Below, piece by piece: positions 35,362 to 43,676 of a DNA stretch of 64,000 nt. The notes under the pieces were generated by a model. It had not been told where the DNA came from and made no database searches. It worked only from the letters and a program-made list of their open reading frames with translations. The DNA comes from DASWUZ01 sp036401395 (GTDB lineage Bacteria > Acidobacteriota > Terriglobia > Terriglobales > Acidobacteriaceae). The DNA is taken from NCBI GenBank assembly GCA_036401395.1, contig DASWUZ010000123.1, positions 19,506 to 83,505 of the forward strand, written 5' to 3'. Both the position numbers and the translations under genes were made by a program. Each line of letters opens with the position of its first letter. Position 1 is the stretch's first letter.

Positions 35362-36018
35362 TCAATAAAGATTTAACAGGTCCGTCTGCAGGTCAACATC
35401 CACTGCTCCACCCGCAAACTCAACCGTGGCTACCTTCCAAAGAGGGTCAGAGATGATCCTTCTCGCACCCTCATCCCCTTTCAATTGCATCAGTGAAGGA
35501 AAGACCCCCTTTTTGAAAATCGCCGGAACTCCTCTCGCGCCGCTATAGCTTGACGCGGTAATATCCGGCGCGCCCTCGCCATTTTCACTGTCATGACTTG
35601 CGATCAGGGACGTCAGCGCCTCCACCGTCAAAAGCGGCTGATCGCAGACCAGCACCATCGCCGATTCCGGTTCCTGTCCGGAAATCGCTCTCAACCCACA
35701 GCAAAGGGAAGAAGCCATTCCACTCTCCCACTCCGCATTGACTGCAATCGAAACCGCCAGTCCTGCCAGCTCCCGCTCCATCAAATAAGCTTGCCAACCG
35801 AGCACCACGACCACTGGCGCACATCCGGCGTCCACCGCTAACCGCGCACTGCGCCGCAACAGAGACTCGCCATCTTTCTGAATAAGCTGCTTAGGACGCC
35901 CCAGCCGCCGCGATCCGCCGGCTGCCAGGACAATGGCGGCAACTGGCTGATTCTGGGCAACCGGCGCATCTCGCGCCTCAAGGACCGCTTCGGCCGTCAA
36001 ACTAATCCTCTCAGTCAT
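35362..36018 (-). CDS. mocA: MobA/MocA-like cytidylyltransferase for molybdenum cofactor
   Basis: A 218-residue nucleotidyltransferase. The NTP-binding signature is VLAAGGSRRLGRPKQLI (about 30-46) and the metal-binding stretch is MVLVCDQPLL. MocA transfers CMP to the cofactor used by xanthine-oxidase-family enzymes. The start at 36018 overlaps the xdhC stop by 8 bases; the upstream frame to 36249 is inside xdhC and not family-like. It lies divergent from the paoABC-type enzyme it probably serves. Confidence 0.85.
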   Translation of the reverse strand: MTERISLTAEAVLEARDAPVAQNQPVAAIVLAAGGSRRLGRPKQLIQKDGESLLRRSARLAVDAGCAPVVVVLGWQAYLMERELAGLAVSIAVNAEWESGMASSLCCGLRAISGQEPESAMVLVCDQPLLTVEALTSLIASHDSENGEGAPDITASSYSGARGVPAIFKKGVFPSLMQLKGDEGARRIISDPLWKVATVEFAGGAVDVDLQTDLLNLY

Positions 36019-37207
36019 CAGACGCAATGAGTGGGGACCGTAGCAGACGCAGAGGCATACCCATCCGCCCCTCAAGTGTCGCCTGCACCTCGGCAATGAT
36101 AGACAATGCGACAACCTCTGGCCCGTCTGCTCCCAGATCAAGTCCTGCCGGGGAATGCAACTGCTCCAGCCAATCTTCGGCAGACCTTGACCCCGGCAAC
36201 TGGCCCGAGACTTCATCCAGCAGCTGAGAAGTTCGCCGCCGAGGTCCAAGCACCCCTACATACATTGGATTAAGAGGCAGAATGGCCGCCAGAATCGCCC
36301 TGTCCTGCTCATAACTGTGGGTCATCACCACTGCCGCCGCTTCCCTTGGCATTCCCGATCCTGCAACCGACACTGCACCTGACTGGCCCCACAACGCACC
36401 CAAGCCAGCCTGGCTCAAGACCATTACTCTGGCGGTCGGAAATCGCACCGATGTAGCGAGATGAGAACGCCCATCCGCCACCACGACCTCCCACCCCATG
36501 GCCGCAGCAAACCCGGCAACCGGCTGAGCATCGTCCCCCGCGCCAAACACAAACAACAAAGGCGGAGGCGCAATATACTCCGCAAAGGCCGCCTGTCCTT
36601 CAGCTAAACTGAGCACAAACGAACAGCGCTGCCTCAGCGTTTTCTCCGCAGCAGCTCGAAGCGCAACCACTGAAGCACTAGCCGTTCTGGTCTCGGGCGA
36701 TGGTTCTAATTCATTCCCCAGTCGTGGACCGAGGGTGCCATTCTGCTCCACCCGCACAGGGACATCATTAAGAACGACACGCGTTCCAACCGGCAGCACT
36801 CCCTCCCCAATCACGGTGGCGATCGCAGAAGCCTTCCGCTCTACCAGACTCTGCCGGATCGCCTCAATCCGATCCTTAGCAGAGACCCCACGCTCCAGCA
36901 GCAAAGAGATTCGCCCACCACAACCCAGGCCGTGCCCACCCTCGCCATCATCGTCAAACGAAGTCGTATATGTCTCCACACAAGCACCGGACTCCGTCAG
37001 CCACCAGATCTTTTTCCCAACCTCGCCCTCAAGGCAGCCGCCGCTCACCATGCCTGCGCGCATTCCGCTGCGTGTGAGCAGCATCGTCGCGCCCGGTTTT
37101 CGATAGGAAGAGCCTTCCACCCGGACGATCGTGGCCAGCGAAACCTCGTCGCCCGCCTCGTGCGCGGCGTCCCAAAGTTCCAGTAACTTCCGCTTTTCAA
37201 TCCACAT
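36011..37207 (-). CDS. XdhC/CoxI family molybdoenzyme maturation factor
   Basis: A 398-residue protein with the XdhC N-terminal domain (LATIVRVEGSSYRKPGATML, MVSGGCLEGEVG, GHGLGCGGRISLLLE) and a C-terminal Rossmann-like domain (LLFVFGAGDDAQPVAGFAAA, VMTHSYEQDRAILAAIL). XdhC proteins bind the molybdenum cofactor, help add the sulfido ligand and insert it into the apoenzyme. E. coli PaoD is a member. It overlaps mocA and is divergent from the enzyme genes with 250 bases between. Confidence 0.9.
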   Translation of the reverse strand: MWIEKRKLLELWDAAHEAGDEVSLATIVRVEGSSYRKPGATMLLTRSGMRAGMVSGGCLEGEVGKKIWWLTESGACVETYTTSFDDDGEGGHGLGCGGRISLLLERGVSAKDRIEAIRQSLVERKASAIATVIGEGVLPVGTRVVLNDVPVRVEQNGTLGPRLGNELEPSPETRTASASVVALRAAAEKTLRQRCSFVLSLAEGQAAFAEYIAPPPLLFVFGAGDDAQPVAGFAAAMGWEVVVADGRSHLATSVRFPTARVMVLSQAGLGALWGQSGAVSVAGSGMPREAAAVVMTHSYEQDRAILAAILPLNPMYVGVLGPRRRTSQLLDEVSGQLPGSRSAEDWLEQLHSPAGLDLGADGPEVVALSIIAEVQATLEGRMGMPLRLLRSPLIASDD

Positions 37208-37457
37208 GAACTACCAATATTTTCACCGTCAGATTTTCACCGGCTCAACGAAGTACTCTCCGCGAATACAACTGCACGACCGCCACTGCCGGAGAGCAAC
37301 AATAAAGCGTAATCTCTCGTCACAGTAGAAACGATCACCTGAAAACCGCTAACCGTTCGCGCGAAATGGCTGAAATAAAATATTCGACAAAACGTAAGTT
37401 CTGAGATGCAACCGCCTGCGCGCAGAATACAAGCCGACTCACTACAGGAGCGTCCCA
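37208..37457. promoter_or_regulatory. Divergent control region of the molybdoenzyme cluster
   Basis: This gap of 250 bases separates xdhC (minus) and the iron-sulfur subunit gene (plus). A perfect 10-base palindrome TTCGCGCGAA (37356-37365) lies about 93 bases before the plus-strand start and is a possible operator. An AGGAG at 37446-37450 places the plus-strand start at TTG 37458. No clear promoter hexamers are seen. Confidence 0.4.
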
Positions 37458-38237
37458 TTGAAATCCACCGACCTCTACCCGCCCTGTACCTCCTCCAGGG
37501 TCACAACCGCTGAAGAAGAGTCCGTAACCAGCTCTGAGCAGCAACAAGCGGCCGAAGAGACCCTGCGCTGGGACGTTTCCCGCCGCAACTTCCTCAAGTC
37601 TGCCGGGCTCCTGGGGGGCGCGACCGCCATCGGCATGCCGACCCTCGCTGCTGCCCAGAGAGCCTCCGCCGTTACAGCTACCCCTGTCACCCTCAGCATC
37701 AACGGCGAAGAACATCACCTCACCCTCGATCCCCGCACCACCCTCCTCGACGCGCTCCGCGAAGATCTTCACCTCACCGGCTCAAAAAAAGGCTGCGATC
37801 ACGGCCAGTGCGGCGCCTGCACCGTGCTGCTAAATGGCCGCCGCATCAACAGCTGCCTTACCCTCGCGCTCTCCGTCGAGGGAGATCAAGTCACCACCGT
37901 CGAAGGCCTCGCCAAAGGCGAGGAACTCCACCCCGTCCAGCAAGCCTTCCTCGATCATGACGGATTCCAATGCGGCTACTGCACCCCGGGTCAAATTTGC
38001 TCCGCCGTAGCACTGCTAGACGAAGCCAGACACGGCGAACCCAGCCAACTCACCATGCCGGTAAATCAACCCGGCCCCATCAACCTCACCGTTGAAGAAA
38101 CAAAAGAACGCATGAGCGGGAACATCTGCCGCTGCGGAGCCTACCCGGGCATTGTCGCCGCGGTAATGCAGGCCTCAGGCCAGTCAACCGCCTCAGCCAC
38201 ACGCGCCGGTCAACATGTCATTCAGGAGGCCTCGTGA
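37458..38237 (+). CDS. Aldehyde oxidoreductase [2Fe-2S] subunit, PaoA (YagT)-like
   Basis: A 259-residue protein starting at TTG 37458, chosen because an AGGAG precedes it by 7 bases. The twin-arginine signal SRRNFLKSAGLLGG begins at residue 41, after an unusually long polar leader, and implies Tat export. The plant-type [2Fe-2S] cluster Cys residues are Cys113, Cys118, Cys121 and Cys133; the second cluster is held by Cys172, Cys175, Cys224 and Cys226. This matches PaoA of the periplasmic PaoABC aldehyde oxidoreductase. The gene overlaps the FAD subunit gene by 4 bases. Confidence 0.93.
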   Translation: MKSTDLYPPCTSSRVTTAEEESVTSSEQQQAAEETLRWDVSRRNFLKSAGLLGGATAIGMPTLAAAQRASAVTATPVTLSINGEEHHLTLDPRTTLLDALREDLHLTGSKKGCDHGQCGACTVLLNGRRINSCLTLALSVEGDQVTTVEGLAKGEELHPVQQAFLDHDGFQCGYCTPGQICSAVALLDEARHGEPSQLTMPVNQPGPINLTVEETKERMSGNICRCGAYPGIVAAVMQASGQSTASATRAGQHVIQEAS

Positions 38238-39223
38238 ACCCCTTTACCTACCAGCGAGCCCACGACCCTCAGGATGCGGTGATCGCCCGCTCTCGTTCTA
38301 AAGACTCGATGTTCCTCGGAGGAGGCACCAACCTCGTCGACCTGATGAAGATGGGCGTCGAACAGCCCGGCAAGCTCATCGACATCAATCGCCTCGAGCT
38401 CGCCCAGATCGAAGAGCTCCCTGACGGGGGACTTCGCCTCGGCGCACTCGCCCGCAACAGTGACACCGCCTCCAATCCGCTCGTCCGTGAACGCTATCAG
38501 CTGCTGGCAGAGGCCATTCTCTCCGGCGCATCGCCCCAGCTCCGTAACCGCGCCACCAACGGCGGGAACCTTCTACAGCGCACGCGCTGCTACTACTTCT
38601 ACGACCCCGCGTACACCCGCTGCAACAAGCGCAACCCCGGCAGTGGATGCGACGCCATCGGCGGCTACAACCGCATCCACGCGATCCTCGGCGCGAGCGA
38701 AGAATGCATCGCCACTCACCCCTCCGACATGTGCGTTGCGCTGGCCGCCCTCGAAGCGAACGTTCGCGTGCGTGGCCCTAAAGGGGAGCGCACCATCCCC
38801 TTCAACGAATTCCACCGTTTGCCCGGCAAGACCCCGCAGATCGACACCAACTTGAAGCCCGACGAACTCATCCTCTCCATCGACCTTCCTAAATCAAACT
38901 ACGCCGCCCACTCGCACTACCTCAAAGTTCGCGACCGCGCGAGCTACGCCTTCGCGCTTGTCTCCGTAGCTGCCGCACTGGACCTCGATGGCACGACCAT
39001 CAAGTCCGCACGCATCGCGCTCGGCGGAGTGGCCCACAAGCCCTGGCGCAGTGAAAAGGCCGAGCAGTTGCTGGCCGGCAAGCCCCTAGCCGAAGAAGCG
39101 TTCCTCGCCGCCGCCAACGAACTTCTTGCCGGGGCGAAAACCTACGAACACAACCAATTCAAAGTGGAGATGGCCAAGCACGCCGTCGTCCGCGCACTTA
39201 GCATTGCAGGGGGGCTGGCATGA
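38234..39223 (+). CDS. Aldehyde oxidoreductase FAD subunit, PaoB (YagS)-like
   Basis: A 329-residue FAD-binding protein of the xanthine dehydrogenase FAD family. The FAD loops are FLGGGTNLVDLMK and LRNRATNGGNLLQRT. An insertion with Cys119, Cys130 and Cys139 (RTRCYYF, YTRCNKR, GSGCDA), plus Cys158, is the extra region that binds a [4Fe-4S] cluster in PaoB, which sets this branch apart from ordinary xanthine dehydrogenases. It starts with GTG or ATG overlapping (GTGA at 38234), and overlaps the large subunit gene by 4 bases. Confidence 0.92.
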   Translation: MNPFTYQRAHDPQDAVIARSRSKDSMFLGGGTNLVDLMKMGVEQPGKLIDINRLELAQIEELPDGGLRLGALARNSDTASNPLVRERYQLLAEAILSGASPQLRNRATNGGNLLQRTRCYYFYDPAYTRCNKRNPGSGCDAIGGYNRIHAILGASEECIATHPSDMCVALAALEANVRVRGPKGERTIPFNEFHRLPGKTPQIDTNLKPDELILSIDLPKSNYAAHSHYLKVRDRASYAFALVSVAAALDLDGTTIKSARIALGGVAHKPWRSEKAEQLLAGKPLAEEAFLAAANELLAGAKTYEHNQFKVEMAKHAVVRALSIAGGLA

Positions 39224-41424
39224 GCCTAGTTGGAGAACCGATCACCAGGGTCGACGGCCGCCTGAAAGTCACCGGCCAGGCCAAATACGCCGCCGAGTTC
39301 GAAGTACCAAACCTCGCCTACGGGTTCCTGCTCCTGAGCACCATTCCCCAGGGCCGCGTCCTGCGTATGGAAACAGTCGCCGCCGAAAAAGCTCCCGGCA
39401 TCATCAAAATTCTCACCCCGTTCAACGCCCCTAAACTCCCTGAGCACGGCAACACCGGCCATCCACCTGCGGGCCGCGTCCTGCAAGTCCTCCAGGACGA
39501 CCAAGTCCACTACAACAACCAGCCGATTGCCGTCATCGTCGCCGAGACCCTGAACCAGGCCATGTTCGCGGCTTCGCTTATAAAGGTCCGCTACCAACAG
39601 ACACCACCGAAGCTCGACTTCGAGGGCAGCTTTCCGACTGCGCACCCGGGCGGCCACGGACACGACCCGGCAGACATCGGCAAAGGCAGCATCGAAGACG
39701 CACTGGCCGCGGCCGAAGTCAAAATCGACCAGGTCTACACCACCCCCGTCCAGCACCACAATCCGCTGGAGCCACACGCCACCATCGCCCAGTGGGACGG
39801 CGAAAAACTCACCGTCCACAACGCCACCCAATACATCAGCGGAGACCGCCAGAGCCTCGCCAAAGCCTTCGGCCTGCCCGATGACAATGTACGCGTCATC
39901 TGCCCCTTCACCGGCGGCGGATTCGGCAGTAAAGGCTCAACCTGGTCGCACGTCCTGCTCGCTGCCATGGCCGCCAGGGTCGCCGGGCGCCCCGTGAAGA
40001 TTGTCCTCGACCGGCCGCAGATGTTTGGCCCCGTTGGAGCGCGCCCCCAGACTCACCAGCACATCGTCATCGGAGCAAAACGCGATGGATCGATCCTGGC
40101 CATACGCCACGATGCGTTCACCCACACCTCGATGTTTGAGGACTTCACCGAACCATCCTCAGTTCAGACACGCATGCTCTACGGCGTCCCCAACATCTCC
40201 ACCAGTCAGCGTCTCGTCCCGCTAACCACCGGCACGCCAACTTTCATGCGCGCGCCCGGCGAATCGACGGGCACTTTCGGCCTCGAAAGCGCCCTGGACG
40301 AGATGGCCTACGCCCTCAACATGGACCCAATCGCCCTGCGCCTTAAAAACTACGCCGAAAAAGACCCCACCAGCGACAAGCCCTTTTCAAGCAAAAACCT
40401 CAAAGAATGCTACGCCCGTGGAGCCGAGAAATTCGGATGGGCCAAACGCAATCCCGAGCCGCGCTCCACCAAAGACGGACGGCTGCTGGTCGGCTGGGGC
40501 ATGGCCACAGCGACATACTCCGCCAACCGCTCCACCGCGGCCTGCTCGGTGAGCTTCGAGCCCAATGGACGAGTCACCGTGGCCTCAGGCACCCAGGACC
40601 TCGGTACGGGCATGTACACCCTCATGGCCCAGGTTGCTGCCGATGCTCTCAAAATGCCGATTGAAAAGATCGACGCGAAACTCGGCGACTCCTTGTTCCC
40701 CAGAGCGCCGGTCTCCGGCGGATCCCAGTCGGCCGCCAGTGTAACCCCGGCCGTCCAGGCAGCCTGCAAGCAGGCCATCTTGAAACTCACTGCGGCAGCA
40801 GCGTCTGATGCTCAATCTCCGTTTCACGGAGTGATGTCAGCCGACCTCGACTTCGCGAACGGAAAGGTCTTCCGCAAGTCCGCACCCAAAACCGGCGAAG
40901 ACTTCACCGACCTCATCTCGCGCAGCGGCGGCAAGCCGATCGAAGCCACAGCCTCCGCCGAACGCGATCAGGACAGCGAACAATACTCCACGCACTCGTG
41001 GGGGGCGGTTTTCGCCGAGGTCGCAGTCGACGAAGCGATTGGGATGCCCCGCGTTCGCCGCGTCGTCGGCGTATACGACATCGGCACTCTGCTCAACTCG
41101 AAAACCGGAACCAACCAGCTTATCGGAGGTGTCGTCTGGGGCATCAGCCTTGCGCTCCACGAACACAGCGCGCGCGACTCCCGCTACGGCCGCATCGCCA
41201 ATAACAATCTCGCTGAATACCACGTCCCCGTTAACCTCGACATCGGCGAAATTGACGTCTCAGCCCTCAACATCCCTGACTTGAAGTTCAACCCGTTAGG
41301 GGCACGCGGCATTGGAGAGATCGGCATCACCGGTACAGGAGCCGCCGTCGCCAACGCAATCTACCACGCCACGGGCAAGCGCTTCCGCAACGCCCCCATC
41401 ACCCCCGACCTGCTAATGGCTTAG
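39220..41424 (+). CDS. Aldehyde oxidoreductase molybdenum subunit, PaoC (YagR)-like
   Basis: A 734-residue molybdopterin-binding subunit of the xanthine oxidase family. The cofactor-contact stretch is FTGGGFGSKGS, the substrate-domain motif is HHNPLEPHATIAQW, and the catalytic Glu is Glu700 in GARGIGEIGITGTG. PaoABC-type enzymes oxidise aldehydes in the periplasm and pass electrons through the iron-sulfur and FAD subunits encoded just upstream. Tight 4-base overlaps fit a stoichiometric complex. The actual substrate is unknown. Confidence 0.93.
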   Translation: MSLVGEPITRVDGRLKVTGQAKYAAEFEVPNLAYGFLLLSTIPQGRVLRMETVAAEKAPGIIKILTPFNAPKLPEHGNTGHPPAGRVLQVLQDDQVHYNNQPIAVIVAETLNQAMFAASLIKVRYQQTPPKLDFEGSFPTAHPGGHGHDPADIGKGSIEDALAAAEVKIDQVYTTPVQHHNPLEPHATIAQWDGEKLTVHNATQYISGDRQSLAKAFGLPDDNVRVICPFTGGGFGSKGSTWSHVLLAAMAARVAGRPVKIVLDRPQMFGPVGARPQTHQHIVIGAKRDGSILAIRHDAFTHTSMFEDFTEPSSVQTRMLYGVPNISTSQRLVPLTTGTPTFMRAPGESTGTFGLESALDEMAYALNMDPIALRLKNYAEKDPTSDKPFSSKNLKECYARGAEKFGWAKRNPEPRSTKDGRLLVGWGMATATYSANRSTAACSVSFEPNGRVTVASGTQDLGTGMYTLMAQVAADALKMPIEKIDAKLGDSLFPRAPVSGGSQSAASVTPAVQAACKQAILKLTAAAASDAQSPFHGVMSADLDFANGKVFRKSAPKTGEDFTDLISRSGGKPIEATASAERDQDSEQYSTHSWGAVFAEVAVDEAIGMPRVRRVVGVYDIGTLLNSKTGTNQLIGGVVWGISLALHEHSARDSRYGRIANNNLAEYHVPVNLDIGEIDVSALNIPDLKFNPLGARGIGEIGITGTGAAVANAIYHATGKRFRNAPITPDLLMA

Positions 41425-41473
41425 TACACGGGTTCACGAGGTCGTCTGGCTGGTGCTGTTTGTACCTGGTGTG

Positions 41474-41503
41474 CCCCGCTCTCAATCAGTGTTGGGAGTG
41501 GGG
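41474..41503 (+). terminator. Probable transcription end of the molybdoenzyme operon
   Basis: CCCCGCTCTCAA (41474-41485), loop of 6, TTGGGAGTGGGG (41492-41503) pairs as a 12-base stem with two G-U wobbles in RNA, 50 bases after the large-subunit stop. There is no T-run, so it may be a Rho-assisted or L-shaped terminator. The rest of 41425-41924 shows no gene. Confidence 0.5.
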
Positions 41504-41924
41504 TGTCGCTGTCTCAGGTCCTCGCCCCGACGCTTGATGTTTGACTGCTATTACCAAGATACTAAATCGGGGCCTTTCATCACGCCAAATATACGTGAGA
41601 ATAAGGCCAGCATTTTCATCAGCTTAGCTGTTTATTTGTGGCTAACCTATTGACAGATTTCGCAGAAGGTAGCGGTCGGGGCCAAACGCCCACTCAGGCA
41701 TAGATGGTCGAGAGGGTCACACCCCTCTTAACATCGCCTGATGCCAGTCCGCATGAGTGGAATAGAGAAATCGCCGGGAGACGCGCGCCCCAAACTCTCG
41801 CGTCGCCCACACCTCACAGGTACAATTGCAAAGCGGGCAAGGATTTACCCGCAAGTTTTAGAAATCGACATGCCTGAAAGGCACAGCCTGCCGTCTAAGA
41901 CGCAGGCGAGGGGTCCACGAAAGA

Positions 41925-42524
41925 ATGAAAAAGATTGTGCTTTTGTTGTTTGTGCTGTCGATGATGACAGCTGCCAGTTTTGCCCAGGAAAGCAGACAGG
42001 ATGTAAGCGTAAGCGGATCGGCCTTTTTCAGCCCGACCAAGATAGGCAACGCCATCAACCAGAGCTCGACGACCGGCTACGGCGGCCTCGCCAGCTACCG
42101 GTTCATGCTTACCCCCCACAGCGCCCTTGAGGCCAACTATCAGTACCTGCAAAAGCGCGACCACTATGTCAGCAGCTTCAACGACTTTTTCGTCCATGAG
42201 CGCGTCCAGGAATACTCGGCAGGCTACGTCTACAACTTCAGTTACAAGAACTTCAACCCCTTTCTCGAGGGCGGCGGCGGCGGCTATTTCTTCCGGCCGA
42301 TCCTCGACAGCGGTACGACCACCCTCAGCAGCAAGGGCGTAACCGACATCGGAGCGTACTATGGCGGCGGGATCGCGTACGAGATCAGCCCCAGCTTCGA
42401 CATTCGCGCCGAATATCGCGGCATTCTCGTCAAGACTCCCAACCTGACTGGCGTAAGCGCTTTTTCCGTTAATCGCTTCTACAACATCTCAAACCCCGTG
42501 ATAGGCGTCGCTTACCACTTCTAA
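41925..42524 (+). CDS. Outer-membrane beta-barrel protein
   Basis: A 199-residue protein with a clear Sec signal peptide (MKKIVLLLFVLSMMTAASFA, cleavage before QE). The mature part alternates aromatic and hydrophobic residues in strands, e.g. GYGGLASYRFML, VQEYSAGYVYNF, DIGAYYGGGIAYE and FDIRAEYRGILV, and ends NPVIGVAYHF with the terminal Phe needed for outer-membrane insertion. This fits a small eight-stranded OmpA/OmpW-like barrel. Function unknown. It is a single-gene unit. Confidence 0.85.
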   Translation: MKKIVLLLFVLSMMTAASFAQESRQDVSVSGSAFFSPTKIGNAINQSSTTGYGGLASYRFMLTPHSALEANYQYLQKRDHYVSSFNDFFVHERVQEYSAGYVYNFSYKNFNPFLEGGGGGYFFRPILDSGTTTLSSKGVTDIGAYYGGGIAYEISPSFDIRAEYRGILVKTPNLTGVSAFSVNRFYNISNPVIGVAYHF

Positions 42525-42563
42525 GCCAGGCTCTCGCTTAAATAGGCTCCGGACTTGCGGAAC

Positions 42564-43114
42564 CTATTTAAGTATTCTTTCCCGCATAAGAGCCGCGAAC
42601 CGGGGCCCTGTCTTGTCGTGAATCTCCAGGAGCCTCGTGAGTCCCCCGTGACGCTCCGATTGTTGGACAAGCTTCTCCGTTACAGTCTCTCGATCCAGAT
42701 GATACTGGTGGATCAGGAAGTCGTCAGGGCTATGTGCCTCGACGTCCCATGGCCTCAAAGCCTCTACCGGAAAGTGCCTCAGATTTAGCGTGATGATAGA
42801 GTCGGCGCCACAATGAATGGCTGCGGCAACGACATGCCGGTCTTTCGGATGGTTCGTCATTGCCGGTATGAGGGACTCGTACCCTTCAACCCATGCCTCG
42901 GCGAAGTGGTCTCCAACTCCGCAGCTAAGTAGGCAGTCTGCTCAGACGTAAGTCCAAGCCTTGTCTCCAACGTGCGGGTGGTTTCGAGCATGATCTCATG
43001 AGACCAGCGGGGCAAATACAGATGAGGCGGCTCCGCGAGCCGCAGCAGTGTGTCCCGAAGCGCCGCGTTTACCAACACACAGGCATCGAGCACTACGTGA
43101 TCACCGCGGCTCAT
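42564..43114 (-). pseudogene. PIN-domain toxin split by a one-base frameshift
   Basis: Two minus-strand frames together make one PIN-domain ribonuclease. The first (43114-42857) begins MSRGDHVVLDACVLVNAALR with the first acidic residue, the second (42860-42564) contains PKDRHVVAAAIHCGADSIIT and LNLRHFPVEAL. Near 42920 the first frame reads ELETTSPRHGL and stops; shifting by one base gives HFAEAWVEGYESLIPAMTNH, which continues straight into the second frame and matches the family. A single missing base after ELE (giving, for example, ELENHFAEAW) explains it. The accidental ATGA overlap at 42857-42860 makes it look like two genes. Either a dead toxin or a sequencing error. Confidence 0.85.
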
Positions 43115-43572
43115 TCCTGCGGCAGCAAAACCTTGTCGTATACACCCGCCCGTTCTGATTCGTGCGCCATGCGATTGAGCGCCTCGTGCCGCTCTCGGTC
43201 CCGATATTGCTTATACGTCATCAGGTCCTTCAAATAAACTCGACGATGGCTTCCAGTAAGGTGGTAAGGAAGTTTTTTCGACTCGAGTAACTTCACGAAG
43301 TAGGGACGCGACACACCCAGAACACCAGCAGCCTGCTGCGTGGTTAGCTCCTCTACCACTGGCAGGATCGAGATCGCCTTTCCTTCCTGGATCCCCTTAA
43401 GAATTTTAAGCAGTAAATCGTGAACTACCTCAGGGACTTCCACAGGGGCCAGCTCACCCTCTCCCGTCACGATGACTTTGTCCTCCAGCCGCAGTAGTTC
43501 ATACAGCGCAGTGATCCGTGCATCCTCCGACACGGGCTTATCGAAAGGAGCGCGAGCGGTTGAGGTAATCAT
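43111..43572 (-). CDS. HTH (excisionase-type) antitoxin of the PIN toxin
   Basis: A 153-residue protein. The ATG at 43572 has an AGGAGGGCC just upstream, which favours it over the longer frame to 43596. Residues about 77-120 (LTTQQAAGVLGVSRPYFVKL, then GSHRRVYLKDLM) are an excisionase-type winged helix-turn-helix. The N-terminal part (RITALYELLRLEDKVIVTG) is probably the dimerisation region, and the acidic, helical C-terminus would bind the toxin. It overlaps the toxin start by 4 bases. The antitoxin is intact although the toxin is not. Confidence 0.87.
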   Translation of the reverse strand: MITSTARAPFDKPVSEDARITALYELLRLEDKVIVTGEGELAPVEVPEVVHDLLLKILKGIQEGKAISILPVVEELTTQQAAGVLGVSRPYFVKLLESKKLPYHLTGSHRRVYLKDLMTYKQYRDRERHEALNRMAHESERAGVYDKVLLPQE

Positions 43573-43582
43573 GGCCCTCCTA

Positions 43583-43604
43583 TTCGTACAATCCATTATA
43601 CGAA
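43583..43604 (-). promoter_or_regulatory. Promoter -10 with overlapping operator of the toxin-antitoxin pair
   Basis: On the minus strand a perfect TATAAT (43600-43595) lies 22 bases before the antitoxin ATG. It sits in an inverted repeat, TTCGTATAAT, GG, ATTGTACGAA (one mismatch in ten). An operator across the -10 box is just what autoregulation by the HTH antitoxin would need. No good -35 is seen. Further CGAAATA-like repeats follow upstream (to about 43635). Confidence 0.7.
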
Positions 43605-43676
43605 ATAACCGAAATATGAGAAATATTCGAAGCGCTGGAGATGATTACAAGCATCTGGCCTAAGCCCAGCCTGAAC

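Noticed and set aside
41453..41653. 66-codon frame after the molybdoenzyme operon
   Set aside because: It spans the probable terminator hairpin, has no family match and lacks a ribosome-binding site.
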